A DNA stretch of 64,000 bases, taken from positions 228,282 through 292,281 of the forward strand of contig JANXCS010000001.1 of assembly GCA_025060105.1 (NCBI GenBank), written 5' to 3'. Of this stretch, positions 31,201-38,940 are shown in pieces; positions within the stretch are counted from its first letter, which is position 1, and each line of letters begins with the position of its first letter. A model generated the notes under the pieces. It was not told the origin of the DNA. It saw only the letters and a list, made by a program, of their open reading frames with translations, and ran no database searches. The translations under genes and the position numbers were made by a program. This DNA comes from Pseudothermotoga sp. Lineage in GTDB: Bacteria; Thermotogota; Thermotogae; Thermotogales; DSM-5069.

Positions 31201-32737
31201 TCAGTTCACTGGGTTTGTATCCTTTTCCATAAGCGTGGATTTGAAGTTTTCGCTTCGCTTTGCCAAACGCTAGTTCAATTTGGTACGTCTTTGATTGTGA
31301 AGGAGAGAAAGTGAATTCAGCTTTGCCGTTCACGACTTTAGCGCTTTGCTGAGTTGCATCGACTTTGATCTTCAACTCACCGTCGATCGGTTCACCAGAT
31401 ACTCTCATCACAGAAACGCTTATTTTCAGTGATTCTCCTGGGCTGGTCCATATCTCATCTTGTTCGAGTTCTATCTTCACATCGTCTGGCCACACTCGCA
31501 CGGACTCAGTTTCTTCCACTTGACGTTGACTCTCATCGGTAGCTATGGCTTCTATCGTATAGTATCCATCGAAACCTTCCTCGGTTTTGATTTCCACTAT
31601 CAATTTACCCTCTTCATCAGTGAAATCTAAACCTCTATAGGCCAAAAAAGGTTCTTCGTAGATGGGTTTCGCATGAACATAATAAGCAACTTGCGCACGC
31701 GCGACAGGCTGTTCGTTGAAATAACGTACAGAGATTTCTAAGCGTAAAGTTTTACCCGAAAACAGGGGCTCTTCTGGGGTTTGGATCGAGATTTTATATT
31801 CTGGCTTTCTGTATTCTTCCACGATGAAAGAGTTGTAGTACGATTTATCAGCATGAAGGATCGTGATATCATAGATACCGACACTCGCTGTTTGTGGGAG
31901 TTTGAATTCATCGAAGAATCCCCCTAGTTCATCGGTCACTAAAAATTTTTTGTAGATTTCATTATCTTTGGGATCTTTCACGATCACTGAAACTGAGCTA
32001 TTTCCAAGTGCTCTGTAAAAATTGCCATGCTTGTTGAACAGCTGGCCACGGAATCGAACTGAGTCGTTAGGTTTGTATACGGGTCGATCCGTGATCAGAA
32101 AAAGTTTTTCATCTGCGTATTCCTCCTTATAAGGAAAATAAATCTCACCGAACGTACAAGTTCCCTTCTTAACGTAAAAAAAGTCACACGAAACTTCACA
32201 GATAGCTAATCCCCTTGAGTCAGTTTGAGTTTCAAAAACGAGCTTTGAATCTCTGTAAAAAAGAACTTTTGCACCCGAGACAAAGCCACCATCTTGTCTC
32301 AGTACACAAAGGATCGTTCTCTCATCATCTGTGAAATAAATCGCTCCCATGTCAGTCACGACCAAAAAAGTTTCATCCAACAGAACCTCTCTTCCTTGCT
32401 CATCTCGACTTGTCAAACTCGCATGATACAGACCCAATCTATCCAATTTGAGAGAGAAAGTTTCCCAATCTTTCGTGGGTGTATAAGTCCTACGCACAAC
32501 GATTGCTCCGAGGTACGAACCGATTTCTTTCTCATCACCCATAAGCTTGGACAACAAGGCACTGTCATCTTTTACCTCCCGAATGATCAGTGTAACAGCT
32601 TTAAGATCTTTCCCATAGACTGTGAAACTCAACTCCTGTCCCTTCATCATCAAGCCTGAGCTGTTGAAGAAGGCATAATTTGCGGAGATCGTGGCTGCCA
32701 GCACGAATATCAAGAAGAAAAAGGAAAATTTCTTCAC
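28124..32737 (-). CDS. Bacterial alpha-2-macroglobulin with thioester
   Basis: A 1537-residue secreted protein with signal peptide 1-19 (KKFSFFFLIFVLAATISA). MG-type beta domains carry the hallmark LFLITDRPVYKPNDSVRFRGQLF and KYxISIQTPEEPLFSG patterns. The thioester motif CTEQ is at C918-Q921 (HYPYGCTEQTMSSFFPAV) in an alpha/alpha toroid region (GGWGWWEKDESHQLMSAYVMEGL). The C-terminal signature is [30 protein letters not shown]. It traps proteases by covalent capture in the periplasm/toga. It is co-transcribed with an isoaspartate methyltransferase and two hydrolases. There is no lipobox cysteine. Confidence 0.93.
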   Translation of the reverse strand: MKKFSFFFLIFVLAATISANYAFFNSSGLMMKGQELSFTVYGKDLKAVTLIIREVKDDSALLSKLMGDEKEIGSYLGAIVVRRTYTPTKDWETFSLKLDRLGLYHASLTSRDEQGREVLLDETFLVVTDMGAIYFTDDERTILCVLRQDGGFVSGAKVLFYRDSKLVFETQTDSRGLAICEVSCDFFYVKKGTCTFGEIYFPYKEEYADEKLFLITDRPVYKPNDSVRFRGQLFNKHGNFYRALGNSSVSVIVKDPKDNEIYKKFLVTDELGGFFDEFKLPQTASVGIYDITILHADKSYYNSFIVEEYRKPEYKISIQTPEEPLFSGKTLRLEISVRYFNEQPVARAQVAYYVHAKPIYEEPFLAYRGLDFTDEEGKLIVEIKTEEGFDGYYTIEAIATDESQRQVEETESVRVWPDDVKIELEQDEIWTSPGESLKISVSVMRVSGEPIDGELKIKVDATQQSAKVVNGKAEFTFSPSQSKTYQIELAFGKAKRKLQIHAYGKGYKPSELTLLCSERTVQPGQMVLLNVISAHRATGLLTLIAEKIYEVIPIDLIGTASITLQVPENVVERNLFIVFLGFENGRQVEKNQTISVKRQINFSKLKISFDKLQYEPGEMATLSIEGEADNACLALIDEAIYAMLKQAPPNLEEFLYPENLYPSVSYGFAHTWKLYSLRDTIYARLVSKETSFENFKKNAVMEKINVREYFPDTALWIPSLRLERGYAVLQFKVPDSITTFRATVYGFSPQLFSQGFGSMIVSKSFYVRPHLPSFFRENDLLQIGATVFNQTNEPLETRYWLEIPKTLRLIEPEASKEVHIPPNSSITQKWFVRTVQPSDPSTITFYAVSKLTDAVALNVPIKPFAFEREYYFLEKVNGIKNFRLPEGEYIQAKLKVLTSIVPIVKESIEKLIHYPYGCTEQTMSSFFPAVIATRLGLDFPELEEIVQKGLVRLYNYQHSDGGWGWWEKDESHQLMSAYVMEGLYHAVRAGYEVSRATLERGIDYLKSNLTGYGAYVLHLYGVKCEFEPKDDIDFVFDALVSRNSLQKAINLLKQTDRMAYLQLDYQDQFISDVQLCGILLRAILKWEKDSPIVGKLINYLMSKKDGYFWYSTKDTSYSILALLEALPQFDRPNISVKNNDKSFYFDTEAEISLDKGSLEIEGEGLVEVHVVYLDRPAFAVSEGLKINRRIYKRYELYLEEDKQLIDAFIPLDAHLAPVRIKRMEPEKTVLYVSAFEYEEPRKFEYGGVRFSIRSNQLELFNSNYNFEKLIASSDFIVAKLENNTALVCDVKSKIIMIYQDVKDVTVVGSNIAFLRGKGLWLNNVFLASLPEEAEELICSNKEILLKSKDSSYWFKEGSFVELPFVARIVHQWDGKRLVADGVKFSGNDSYIGDGTFEIMFADETVKLEAGSIAKTVLKLDKNGGQYLVVEDFFASCAQVITNYREKNFGSAYLKFDYGWYRPWDVWYSARELHEDRIAFFATFCSGDTFSYVWRATGNGIYHLLPARAFSMYKQGLYAHSDPCVLHIGMDSEDLEHR

Positions 32738-33717
32738 GGTTCATCCCACCTTTCTAGTCTTTCGAAATTCATTCCATGGTCGTAGATGAAAGTTAAAAGC
32801 GTCATGGGGGTAAAGCAGGTATTAGACCAATTTTCAGCAATTTGTCTTGTCAAATTTGATTTTCCAAAAATCTCCCAGCCACCTTTCCACCGTGCGAAGC
32901 CTTCGTCTTCTACAAGATAGATGAAGCCGTTCTTCTCACACAGTGCCCAGCTCGCGAGGTGGAAAACACTTATAGCTTCGTACTGACTCGAGTGTAATTC
33001 CAAAAAGCTCGTTGGTTTGGTGTACAGACTTTCGAGCCTTTCGAGCTTCTTCAGGTTGATCTCATTGAGGTTTCCAAGTAATCCTTTCGCTTTTATGAAT
33101 CTGGTCTCCACAAGGTGCTTCGCCATGATGCTTTCTGCTTTTTCGAACACGAATGCAGGTTGCCTTTCAACGGTGTATATGTGTATGGGAGCGACTATCT
33201 TCCCTCCCAGCTTGATTTGATCTATCCATCGTGGCGATATCCTCTCTACAGCAACCGTGACCACTACAGCGTCGTAAGGTGCGAACTTTTCAAAGCCATA
33301 GTACCCATCATCATTCACGAAAATAACGTTATCAAGACCAAGTTTTGAAGCGCTTTCGACTGCTTTCTCAAAGAAGCGCCTATTGAATTCGATCCCCACC
33401 ACAAGGCCATCTCTTCCAACTACATGTGCCATGACACAAGCGTTGTAACCCGTGCCAGAACCTATCTCGAGAACTTTGGATCCTTGTTTCAAACCGACAG
33501 AAGTCATAAAGAGGGCCATGAGTGAAGGTTGGCTCGAAGTGGTATATTCGCTCCCATTCTTCGAAGTCACTATCACATCATCTGAGTAGACGATCTCTAG
33601 GGGATAATAATATTCACTGAACAATTCGCGTGGCACTTTGGTGAACGCTTCGATCACGCGTTCTGGGAAGTGTCCCATGGAAGAGATTTGTCTTGCAAGG
33701 TAACTTTGCCAATCCAT
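32734..33717 (-). CDS. pcm: Protein-L-isoaspartate O-methyltransferase, long form
   Basis: Repairs isoaspartyl residues in aged protein using S-adenosylmethionine. The 327-residue protein has the methyltransferase core (about 1-210): TTSQPSLMALFM, motif I VLEIGSGTGYNACVMAHVVG, and YDAVVVTVAVERISPRWIDQIKLGGKIVAP. The extra C-terminal part of about 110 residues matches the Thermotoga form, which has an added domain. It is the first gene of the minus-strand operon and overlaps the alpha-2-macroglobulin start by 4 bases. Confidence 0.93.
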   Translation of the reverse strand: MDWQSYLARQISSMGHFPERVIEAFTKVPRELFSEYYYPLEIVYSDDVIVTSKNGSEYTTSSQPSLMALFMTSVGLKQGSKVLEIGSGTGYNACVMAHVVGRDGLVVGIEFNRRFFEKAVESASKLGLDNVIFVNDDGYYGFEKFAPYDAVVVTVAVERISPRWIDQIKLGGKIVAPIHIYTVERQPAFVFEKAESIMAKHLVETRFIKAKGLLGNLNEINLKKLERLESLYTKPTSFLELHSSQYEAISVFHLASWALCEKNGFIYLVEDEGFARWKGGWEIFGKSNLTRQIAENWSNTCFTPMTLLTFIYDHGMNFERLERWDEP

Positions 33718-33746
33718 AAAAATGCCTTCTTTTTGATTTCTGTTAA

Positions 33747-33775
33747 TTGAATTTTACCATTTGTGGTGTTAAAAT
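33747..33775 (+). promoter_or_regulatory. Sigma-A promoter of the hydrogenase maturation operon
   Basis: TTGAAT (33747-33752), 17 bases, TAAAAT (33770-33775). The expected start is at about 33781, leaving a leader of about 105 bases before the first start codon. Confidence 0.7.
33751..33759 (-). promoter_or_regulatory. Extended -10 promoter candidate for the pcm-macroglobulin operon
   Basis: The minus strand reads TGGTAAAAT (33759-33751), an extended -10 with a weak -35. It overlaps the -35 box of the divergent hydrogenase operon promoter. The pcm start is 33 bases downstream. Confidence 0.45.
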
Positions 33776-33782
33776 AAAATTA

Positions 33783-33889
33783 GAACAACCTTCTGAGGTG
33801 AAGGATGTTCAATCTGACACCGAGGAAGGGGAGAACACGTGCACAATTAACCCCCTTTCTCGGTGTTCGAGAGAGGGGGTTTTCATTTT
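33783..33889 (+). promoter_or_regulatory. Attenuator-like 5' leader with mutually exclusive hairpins
   Basis: Three stems can be drawn. Hairpin A: GAACA-A-CCTTC (33783-33793) with GAAGG-A-TGTTC (33800-33810). Hairpin B: 33817-33831 with 33852-33866, 15 continuous base pairs (one G-U) around a 20-base loop. Hairpin C: CCCCCTTTCTC (33851-33861) with GAGAGAGGGGG (33869-33879), 11 pairs (one G-U), followed by TTTTCATTTT, a terminator. B and C share 33852-33861, so B is an antiterminator for C. The right arm of C also holds the ribosome site AGGGGG. No Rfam class was recognised. Confidence 0.75.
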
Positions 33890-34130
33890 GGAGCGTTTGT
33901 ACATAGTGAACATCATAGTTGAAGATAGGCAAACAGCTTACAAACCTGTCAATGAACTTTTACACGATTTTGCCGACCTCATAAGACTGAGGGTGGGCTA
34001 TCCCGTGCCAGAAGAGAATATAGCGATCATTTTGTTGGTCGTGAAAGCCACTAATGACGAGGTAGGTAGCTTGACGGGTAAACTGGGACAGATCAAGAGC
34101 GTGCGTGTGAAGAGCACGGTCATAAAGTGA
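33888..34130 (+). CDS. TM1266-like putative regulator of the [FeFe]-hydrogenase system
   Basis: An 80-residue ACT-like protein (RLYIVNIIVEDRQTAYKPVNELLHDFADLIRLRVGYPVPEENIAIILLVVKATNDEVGSLTGKLGQIKSVRVKSTVIK). This family regularly sits beside hydrogenase maturases and is annotated as a putative regulator without a proven function. TTG at 33888 is preceded by AGGGGG at 8 bases. The frame is open further upstream (for example GTG at 33798), but that segment is the structured leader and its codons look non-coding. Confidence 0.82.
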   Translation: MERLYIVNIIVEDRQTAYKPVNELLHDFADLIRLRVGYPVPEENIAIILLVVKATNDEVGSLTGKLGQIKSVRVKSTVIK

Positions 34131-34142
34131 GGTGGTATCTCA

Positions 34143-35558
34143 ATGTTCACGCTGTTGAAAAAGATCAAGGAAGAAGAATCTTTTATACCTCATCAGAAGA
34201 TAGAAGAATTGCTTGAGAAAACAAGAAATCCTGAGAACAAGAAGGTTGAAATCATTGTCAACAAAGCTCTGCAGAAAGAAAGGCTCAGTCCTGAAGAAAC
34301 AGCAGTTTTGTTGAATGCAGATAAGCCAGAACAAGTGGATCTCATAGTGAATGCCGCTCGAAGGTTGAAAGAAGAAATCTATGGTAATAGAATTGTACTT
34401 TTCGCGCCCTTGTACATCGGTAATTGGTGTGTAAACAACTGTCAGTACTGTGGATTCAGAACGGAGAACACGGCTGTTGTGAGGAAAACTTTAAGCGATG
34501 AAGAACTTGAAGCCGAGCTTTACGCACTCACTTCGAAGGGTCATAAAAGATTGATAGTGGTCTTTGGAGAGCATCCTATGTACTCGCCGAAGTTCATAGC
34601 TAGAACTATAGAGAGGATCTACAGCTACAAAAACGGTACAGGTCAGATAAGACGTGTGAATGTGAACGCAGCTCCACAAACGGTGGAAGGGTACAAGATC
34701 ATTAAAGAAGTTGGCATTGGAACCTTTCAAATTTTTCAAGAGACGTACCATCTTCCGACGTACAAAAAGTTGCATCCAAGCGGTCCGAAATCTTCATACG
34801 TTTACAGGTTGTTTGGTTTGGACAGAGCGATGGTTGCTGGGATAGACGATGTAGGTATAGGAGCTCTGTTTGGCCTGTACGATTGGAAGTTTGAGGTTAT
34901 GGGGTTGATGTATCATACTAAGCACCTTGAAGAAAGATTCGGTGTCGGACCACACACGATATCTTTTCCTAGGGTTGAGCCTGCATTCAACACTCCTCTC
35001 GCTGAAACTCCTCCTCATCCTGTGAGTGATGAGGCTTTCAAGCGTGTGATAGCTATCATAAGGTTGTCCGTGCCATACACGGGTCTCATACTGACCGCTC
35101 GGGAACGCCCAGAGGTAAGACGTGAGGGACTGAAACTTGGAGTTTCTCAAATTGATGCTGGATCGAGCATTGGTGTCGGTTCTTACTCTCAACAAGATCC
35201 CGAGATCGTAAAAAAGAGTCAGTTCATCCTCGGGGACACTAGGAGTTTGGACGAAGTAATAAAAGAGCTCTCGCAGAACGGTCATATCCCTTCTTTCTGT
35301 ACGGCGTGCTATCGGGCTGGAAGGACAGGCCAACACTTCATGGAATTCGCGATACCTGGCTTTGTGAGGGAATTTTGCACTCCAAATGCTATTTTGACGT
35401 TCAAGGAGTACTTACTCGATTACGCTTCTGAAGAGACTAAAAAGATCGGCGAAGAGTTGATCAAAAATGAATTGGATAGAATGCCACCCGAAAGAAAAAA
35501 GATATTGGAAAAACTCTTGGTTCGTTTAGAAACAGGAGAACGTGATGTCAGACTGTGA
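34143..35558 (+). CDS. hydG: [FeFe]-hydrogenase H-cluster maturase HydG (radical SAM tyrosine lyase)
   Basis: Cleaves tyrosine to p-cresol, CO and cyanide, which become ligands of the H-cluster iron. The 471-residue TIM-barrel protein has the SAM cluster motif CVNNCQYC (C96, C100, C103) and the second-cluster site CTACYRAGRTGQ...REFC near the C-terminus. The length and both cluster sites distinguish HydG from ThiH. ATG follows GAGGTGG. It is part of a five-gene operon with hydE and hydF. Confidence 0.97.
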   Translation: MFTLLKKIKEEESFIPHQKIEELLEKTRNPENKKVEIIVNKALQKERLSPEETAVLLNADKPEQVDLIVNAARRLKEEIYGNRIVLFAPLYIGNWCVNNCQYCGFRTENTAVVRKTLSDEELEAELYALTSKGHKRLIVVFGEHPMYSPKFIARTIERIYSYKNGTGQIRRVNVNAAPQTVEGYKIIKEVGIGTFQIFQETYHLPTYKKLHPSGPKSSYVYRLFGLDRAMVAGIDDVGIGALFGLYDWKFEVMGLMYHTKHLEERFGVGPHTISFPRVEPAFNTPLAETPPHPVSDEAFKRVIAIIRLSVPYTGLILTARERPEVRREGLKLGVSQIDAGSSIGVGSYSQQDPEIVKKSQFILGDTRSLDEVIKELSQNGHIPSFCTACYRAGRTGQHFMEFAIPGFVREFCTPNAILTFKEYLLDYASEETKKIGEELIKNELDRMPPERKKILEKLLVRLETGERDVRL

Positions 35559-35826
35559 AGAATTGCTGAGGATGATAGCCCAACGATTCGATTGCAAAAT
35601 CTGGGTTTGTGAGAAAATGGGGAAACGAATTTCTCACGTGCGCGGTTTGAAGGCTGGTGAAGAAAAATACATAGAACCTACCGTAGTTTTTGAAGATGAG
35701 CGATATATCGTCTTTGTGGAGAGTGAAGAACTTTGCAATGAGCTGAAAGAGTTGTGTGCGAAGGTGATCGAATGTGTTCGGGGTTTTACAAAAGATTTTA
35801 AGACATCCGGAAGCGGTAACAGTTGA
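35545..35826 (+). CDS. TM1268-like small protein between hydG and hydE
   Basis: A 93-residue protein beginning MSDCEELLRMIAQRFDCKIWVCEKMGKRISHVRG. It has five cysteines (including IAQRFDCKIWVC and ELCNELKELC, CVRG) and an acidic middle. It overlaps hydG by 14 bases and hydE by 53 bases. ATG at 35545 has AGGAG at 6 bases; GTG at 35542 is too close. A gene in this position occurs in Thermotoga hydrogenase clusters, but no function is known. Confidence 0.72.
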   Translation: MSDCEELLRMIAQRFDCKIWVCEKMGKRISHVRGLKAGEEKYIEPTVVFEDERYIVFVESEELCNELKELCAKVIECVRGFTKDFKTSGSGNS

Positions 35827-36826
35827 AGAGGTAGCGTGGATAATCAGTAACGAAGAACTGAACGAACAGTTATTCTCTCTCGCTGATGAAGTGAGAAGAA
35901 AGTATTTGGGTGATGAAGTGTTTTTGAGAGGTATCATTGAGTTTTCGAATTACTGCAGGAATGATTGCCTCTATTGTGGTATTAGAGCCTCAAATAAAAA
36001 CGTTGAACGTTACAGAATGAGTCTTGAAGAGATCTATGAAAGAGCCAAGATCATAGCAAGCATGAACATTAAAACGATCGTGCTCCAGTCTGGAGAGGAT
36101 CCGTATTACACAAAGCAAATGATAGCAGATCTCATAGAAAGGATTAAAAAATTGAACGTTGCTATAACTTTGAGCATAGGTGAGAGGGATTTTGAAGAGT
36201 ACAGGATTTGGAAAGAGGCCGGTGCCGACAGATATTTGATGAGGCATGAGACTGCCGATGAGGAACTTTACGCAAGACTTCATCCTAACGATTCATTCCA
36301 ATCGAGAGTGGAACACTTGAAACAGCTCAAAAGACTTGGTTACGAAACGGGTGCTGGTTCCATGGTTGGATTACCAGATCAAACTGATCTTTCGTTGGCG
36401 AAAGATGTTTTGTTCGTATACCAGCTCGATGCAGATATGGTTGGAATAGGTCCATTCATACCTCATCCGGGTACCCCTCTTGGAAACTCAAAAGCTGGAG
36501 ATCTCATCAAGACTTTGAAACTGATATCACTTACAAGATTGTTTTTACCGGATGCAAATATTCCCGCAACAACAGCGTTGGGGACCATACATCCTCAGGG
36601 GAGACAGCTCGCTTTGAAGTGTGGCGCTAACGTTATCATGCCTAATTTCACTCCTTCGCCTTATCGTGCTCAGTACGCACTGTATCCAAACAAAATATGT
36701 ATCTTCGAGAATGACACAGCTTGCGGTCAGTGCACGAGAAAGTTGGTGGAGAACACCGGTTATAGGGTGAGTGAAGATTTTGGATATAGGAGGAAAATCT
36801 ATGAACGTTCCTCATGCGGGCTTTAG
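35774..36826 (+). CDS. hydE: [FeFe]-hydrogenase H-cluster maturase HydE (radical SAM)
   Basis: Takes part in assembling the dithiomethylamine-bridged di-iron precursor. The 350-residue protein has CRNDCLYC (C61, C65, C68) for the SAM cluster. C309, C317 and C320 near the C-terminus correspond to the auxiliary-cluster cysteines of the T. maritima HydE. GTG at 35774 follows AAGGTG at 8 bases. The last 26 bases overlap hydF. Confidence 0.96.
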   Translation: MFGVLQKILRHPEAVTVEEVAWIISNEELNEQLFSLADEVRRKYLGDEVFLRGIIEFSNYCRNDCLYCGIRASNKNVERYRMSLEEIYERAKIIASMNIKTIVLQSGEDPYYTKQMIADLIERIKKLNVAITLSIGERDFEEYRIWKEAGADRYLMRHETADEELYARLHPNDSFQSRVEHLKQLKRLGYETGAGSMVGLPDQTDLSLAKDVLFVYQLDADMVGIGPFIPHPGTPLGNSKAGDLIKTLKLISLTRLFLPDANIPATTALGTIHPQGRQLALKCGANVIMPNFTPSPYRAQYALYPNKICIFENDTACGQCTRKLVENTGYRVSEDFGYRRKIYERSSCGL

Positions 36827-37997
36827 GAAGTACATAGCCATTGTGGGAAGGCGAAACGTTGGCAAATCTTCCCTGATCAACGCTATCGTCGGCCAAGATG
36901 TGGCGATCGTCAGTGAGGTGCCTGGTACTACGACAGATCCAGTGTACAAAACGCTTGAATTGCATCCGCTTGGCCCAGTAACATTCATAGACACACCGGG
37001 AATTGACGATGAGGGTTTCTTAGGTGAGAAAAGGGTTGAGAGAGCAAAAAGATCTCTGTATCGTGCGGATGCAGCGATCCTCGTTGTCGATGATCAACCA
37101 ACTGAGCATGAACATTTCGCTGTAGAGCTGTTGAAACAGCTTGAAATACCATTTGTTATAGCTGTCAACAAAGTTGATTTGAAGAACAAAGTAGCGAGTT
37201 TATATGAGGGTTTTTGTGTTCCCATTGTCGAGGTTTCAGCCAAAGAGAGGAGAAACATACAAACTTTAATCGATTCACTCAGCAAAGTCTTACCGAATGA
37301 GGAATCCAGCACGATGGTTGCCCATTTGATGGGGGATCACAAAACCGTGGTTCTCGTCGTGCCTATAGATACGGCGGCACCCAAAGGCAGGCTCATCATG
37401 CCGCAGGTTGAAGCGATAAGAGAGATAATTGATCACGCCGGTACAGCTGTCGTCACAAGAGATACAGAACTTATAAATGCTTTGGAAAAGTTGAACTTCA
37501 AAGTCGATTTAGTTGTGACCGATTCTCAAGCGATCATGAGAGTGGAAAAAGTCGTACCAAGAAACATACCCTTGACCACTTTCTCCATCCTCGAATCTGT
37601 TAGTAAAGGCGATTTGAGACAATTCCTGGAGGGGTTAGAGGCGCTTGAAAGATTGAAAGATGGGGATACTGTAGCGGTGGTGGAAGCTTGCTCGCATGTT
37701 CCAACGTGTGATGATATAGGAAGGGTGAAAATACCAAGATGGATCAAGGAAAAGTTGGGACTCGACCTTAACTACAAGTTCTTCGCTGGAAAGGAATTTC
37801 CCGATCTCGAGGAACTTTCAAACTGCAAGTTGATGATCCATTGTGGTGGATGTGTACTGAATAAATCTGCGTTCATGAGGCGCATGAAGTTGGCGAAAAG
37901 ATTAACTTTACCCGTTGTGAACTACGGTATGTTGATATCTCGCCTTCACAATGTCTTGGACAGAGTCCTGGAACCTATCCTTAGGAAGCAAGTATAG
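36801..37997 (+). CDS. hydF: [FeFe]-hydrogenase maturation GTPase HydF
   Basis: Scaffold GTPase that assembles and delivers the di-iron subcluster to the hydrogenase. The 398-residue protein has the P-loop GRRNVGKSS (16-24), the DTPG switch and the NKVD motif. The C-terminal cluster ligands are ACSH and the IHCGGC motif (CxH...HCxxC). ATG at 36801 follows AGGAGG. The last 17 bases overlap the convergent aldo/keto reductase gene; no terminator is visible between them. The hydrogenase structural genes are not in the window. Confidence 0.95.
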   Translation: MNVPHAGFRKYIAIVGRRNVGKSSLINAIVGQDVAIVSEVPGTTTDPVYKTLELHPLGPVTFIDTPGIDDEGFLGEKRVERAKRSLYRADAAILVVDDQPTEHEHFAVELLKQLEIPFVIAVNKVDLKNKVASLYEGFCVPIVEVSAKERRNIQTLIDSLSKVLPNEESSTMVAHLMGDHKTVVLVVPIDTAAPKGRLIMPQVEAIREIIDHAGTAVVTRDTELINALEKLNFKVDLVVTDSQAIMRVEKVVPRNIPLTTFSILESVSKGDLRQFLEGLEALERLKDGDTVAVVEACSHVPTCDDIGRVKIPRWIKEKLGLDLNYKFFAGKEFPDLEELSNCKLMIHCGGCVLNKSAFMRRMKLAKRLTLPVVNYGMLISRLHNVLDRVLEPILRKQV

Positions 37998-38940
37998 TTT
38001 CAATCTGTTTCATTACATCCTCCGTTAGTTTTTCTTTGATTTCTACTGATTTGATGTTTTCGTCGAACTGTTCTGGTTTTGAAACACCCAATATGACGCT
38101 AGAAACGTTCTTATTTTTCAAAATCCACGCGATTGAGAGTTGAGCGAGTGTGCAACCAAGTTCTTTTGCCAAATCTCTGAGCTTCAGCAGTTTCGAGAAC
38201 GTTTTCTCACTCAGTAAACCGGTCTCTTCGAATCTTTTTTTCAAAAATTCGTATTTTGCGAGGCGAGAATCAACTGGGATACCCTCTAGATACTTACCAC
38301 TCAGTAACCCCGATGCGAGGGGACTAAAAGTTGTTAGGCCCATACCATATTTTTCGTAAAGAGGTGCGTATTCTTTTTCCACCCTGTTTCTCACCAACAG
38401 ATTGTATTGTGGTTGCTCAACGATCGGAGGAATACAGTTGAGCCTTTTTGCTGTTTCTTGTGCCGATTCTATTTGCTCTGCACTCCATTCGGATGTACCC
38501 CAATACAGCGCGAGGCCTGCTCTGAGTATCTGATCCATTGTCCAGACAATTTCTTCCATGGGTACTTCAGGATCAGGCCTGTGACAGTACAGTATATCAA
38601 CGTAATTGAGTTGAAGGCGCTTCAATGACGCCCAGGTACCTTCCAAAAGATGTTTCCTGGAGAGTCCTCTATCGTTAGGGCCATTGCCACCCCAGAAAAT
38701 TTTTGTTGATATAACCAAATCGGATCTTCTGAAAGATTTGAATATCTCTCCGAGCATGGATTCTGCTATACCGCCAGCGTATGCTTCCGCCGTATCGAAG
38801 AAATTCACACCACTATCGAAAGCCTTCTTGACAAGAGTCTTCGCTGATTCGAGATCGAGCTGGTTTCCGAACGTGATCCAGCTTCCCAAGGAAAGTTCAC
38901 TGATTTTCAGCCCCCATTTTCCAACTTTCCTGTATTCCAT
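37981..38940 (-). CDS. Aldo/keto reductase (Kv-beta/YghZ-like)
   Basis: NAD(P)H-dependent carbonyl reductase, 319 residues, (beta/alpha)8 barrel. The tetrad is D and Y in NFFDTAEAYAGG, K in VISTKIFWGG and H in YCHRPDPE. The cofactor phosphate region SSVILGVSKPEQFDENI is also present. The physiological carbonyl substrate cannot be read from the sequence. It has its own ribosome site (AGGAGGT) and is not in an operon with the hydrogenase genes. Confidence 0.9.
   Translation of the reverse strand: MEYRKVGKWGLKISELSLGSWITFGNQLDLESAKTLVKKAFDSGVNFFDTAEAYAGGIAESMLGEIFKSFRRSDLVISTKIFWGGNGPNDRGLSRKHLLEGTWASLKRLQLNYVDILYCHRPDPEVPMEEIVWTMDQILRAGLALYWGTSEWSAEQIESAQETAKRLNCIPPIVEQPQYNLLVRNRVEKEYAPLYEKYGMGLTTFSPLASGLLSGKYLEGIPVDSRLAKYEFLKKRFEETGLLSEKTFSKLLKLRDLAKELGCTLAQLSIAWILKNKNVSSVILGVSKPEQFDENIKSVEIKEKLTEDVMKQIETILAS

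Noticed and set aside
33741-33760. Rex operator (TTGTTAA-N-TTAACAA) in front of the hydrogenase maturation genes.
   Set aside because: Only CTGTTAAT is present and the second half-site is not; no convincing palindrome.
33798-33887. Possible longer N-terminus of the TM1266-like protein, or a leader peptide starting at ATG 33805 (GAGGTG upstream, open for 33 codons).
   Set aside because: The stretch is dominated by strong mutually exclusive hairpins and its codons look random, with no run of a single amino acid as in classical peptide attenuators. I treat it as leader RNA, although the ATG 33805 frame cannot be fully excluded.
34794-35336. Minus-strand 180-codon frame opposite hydG.
   Set aside because: The hydG frame is fully conserved and the antisense frame lacks a ribosome site.
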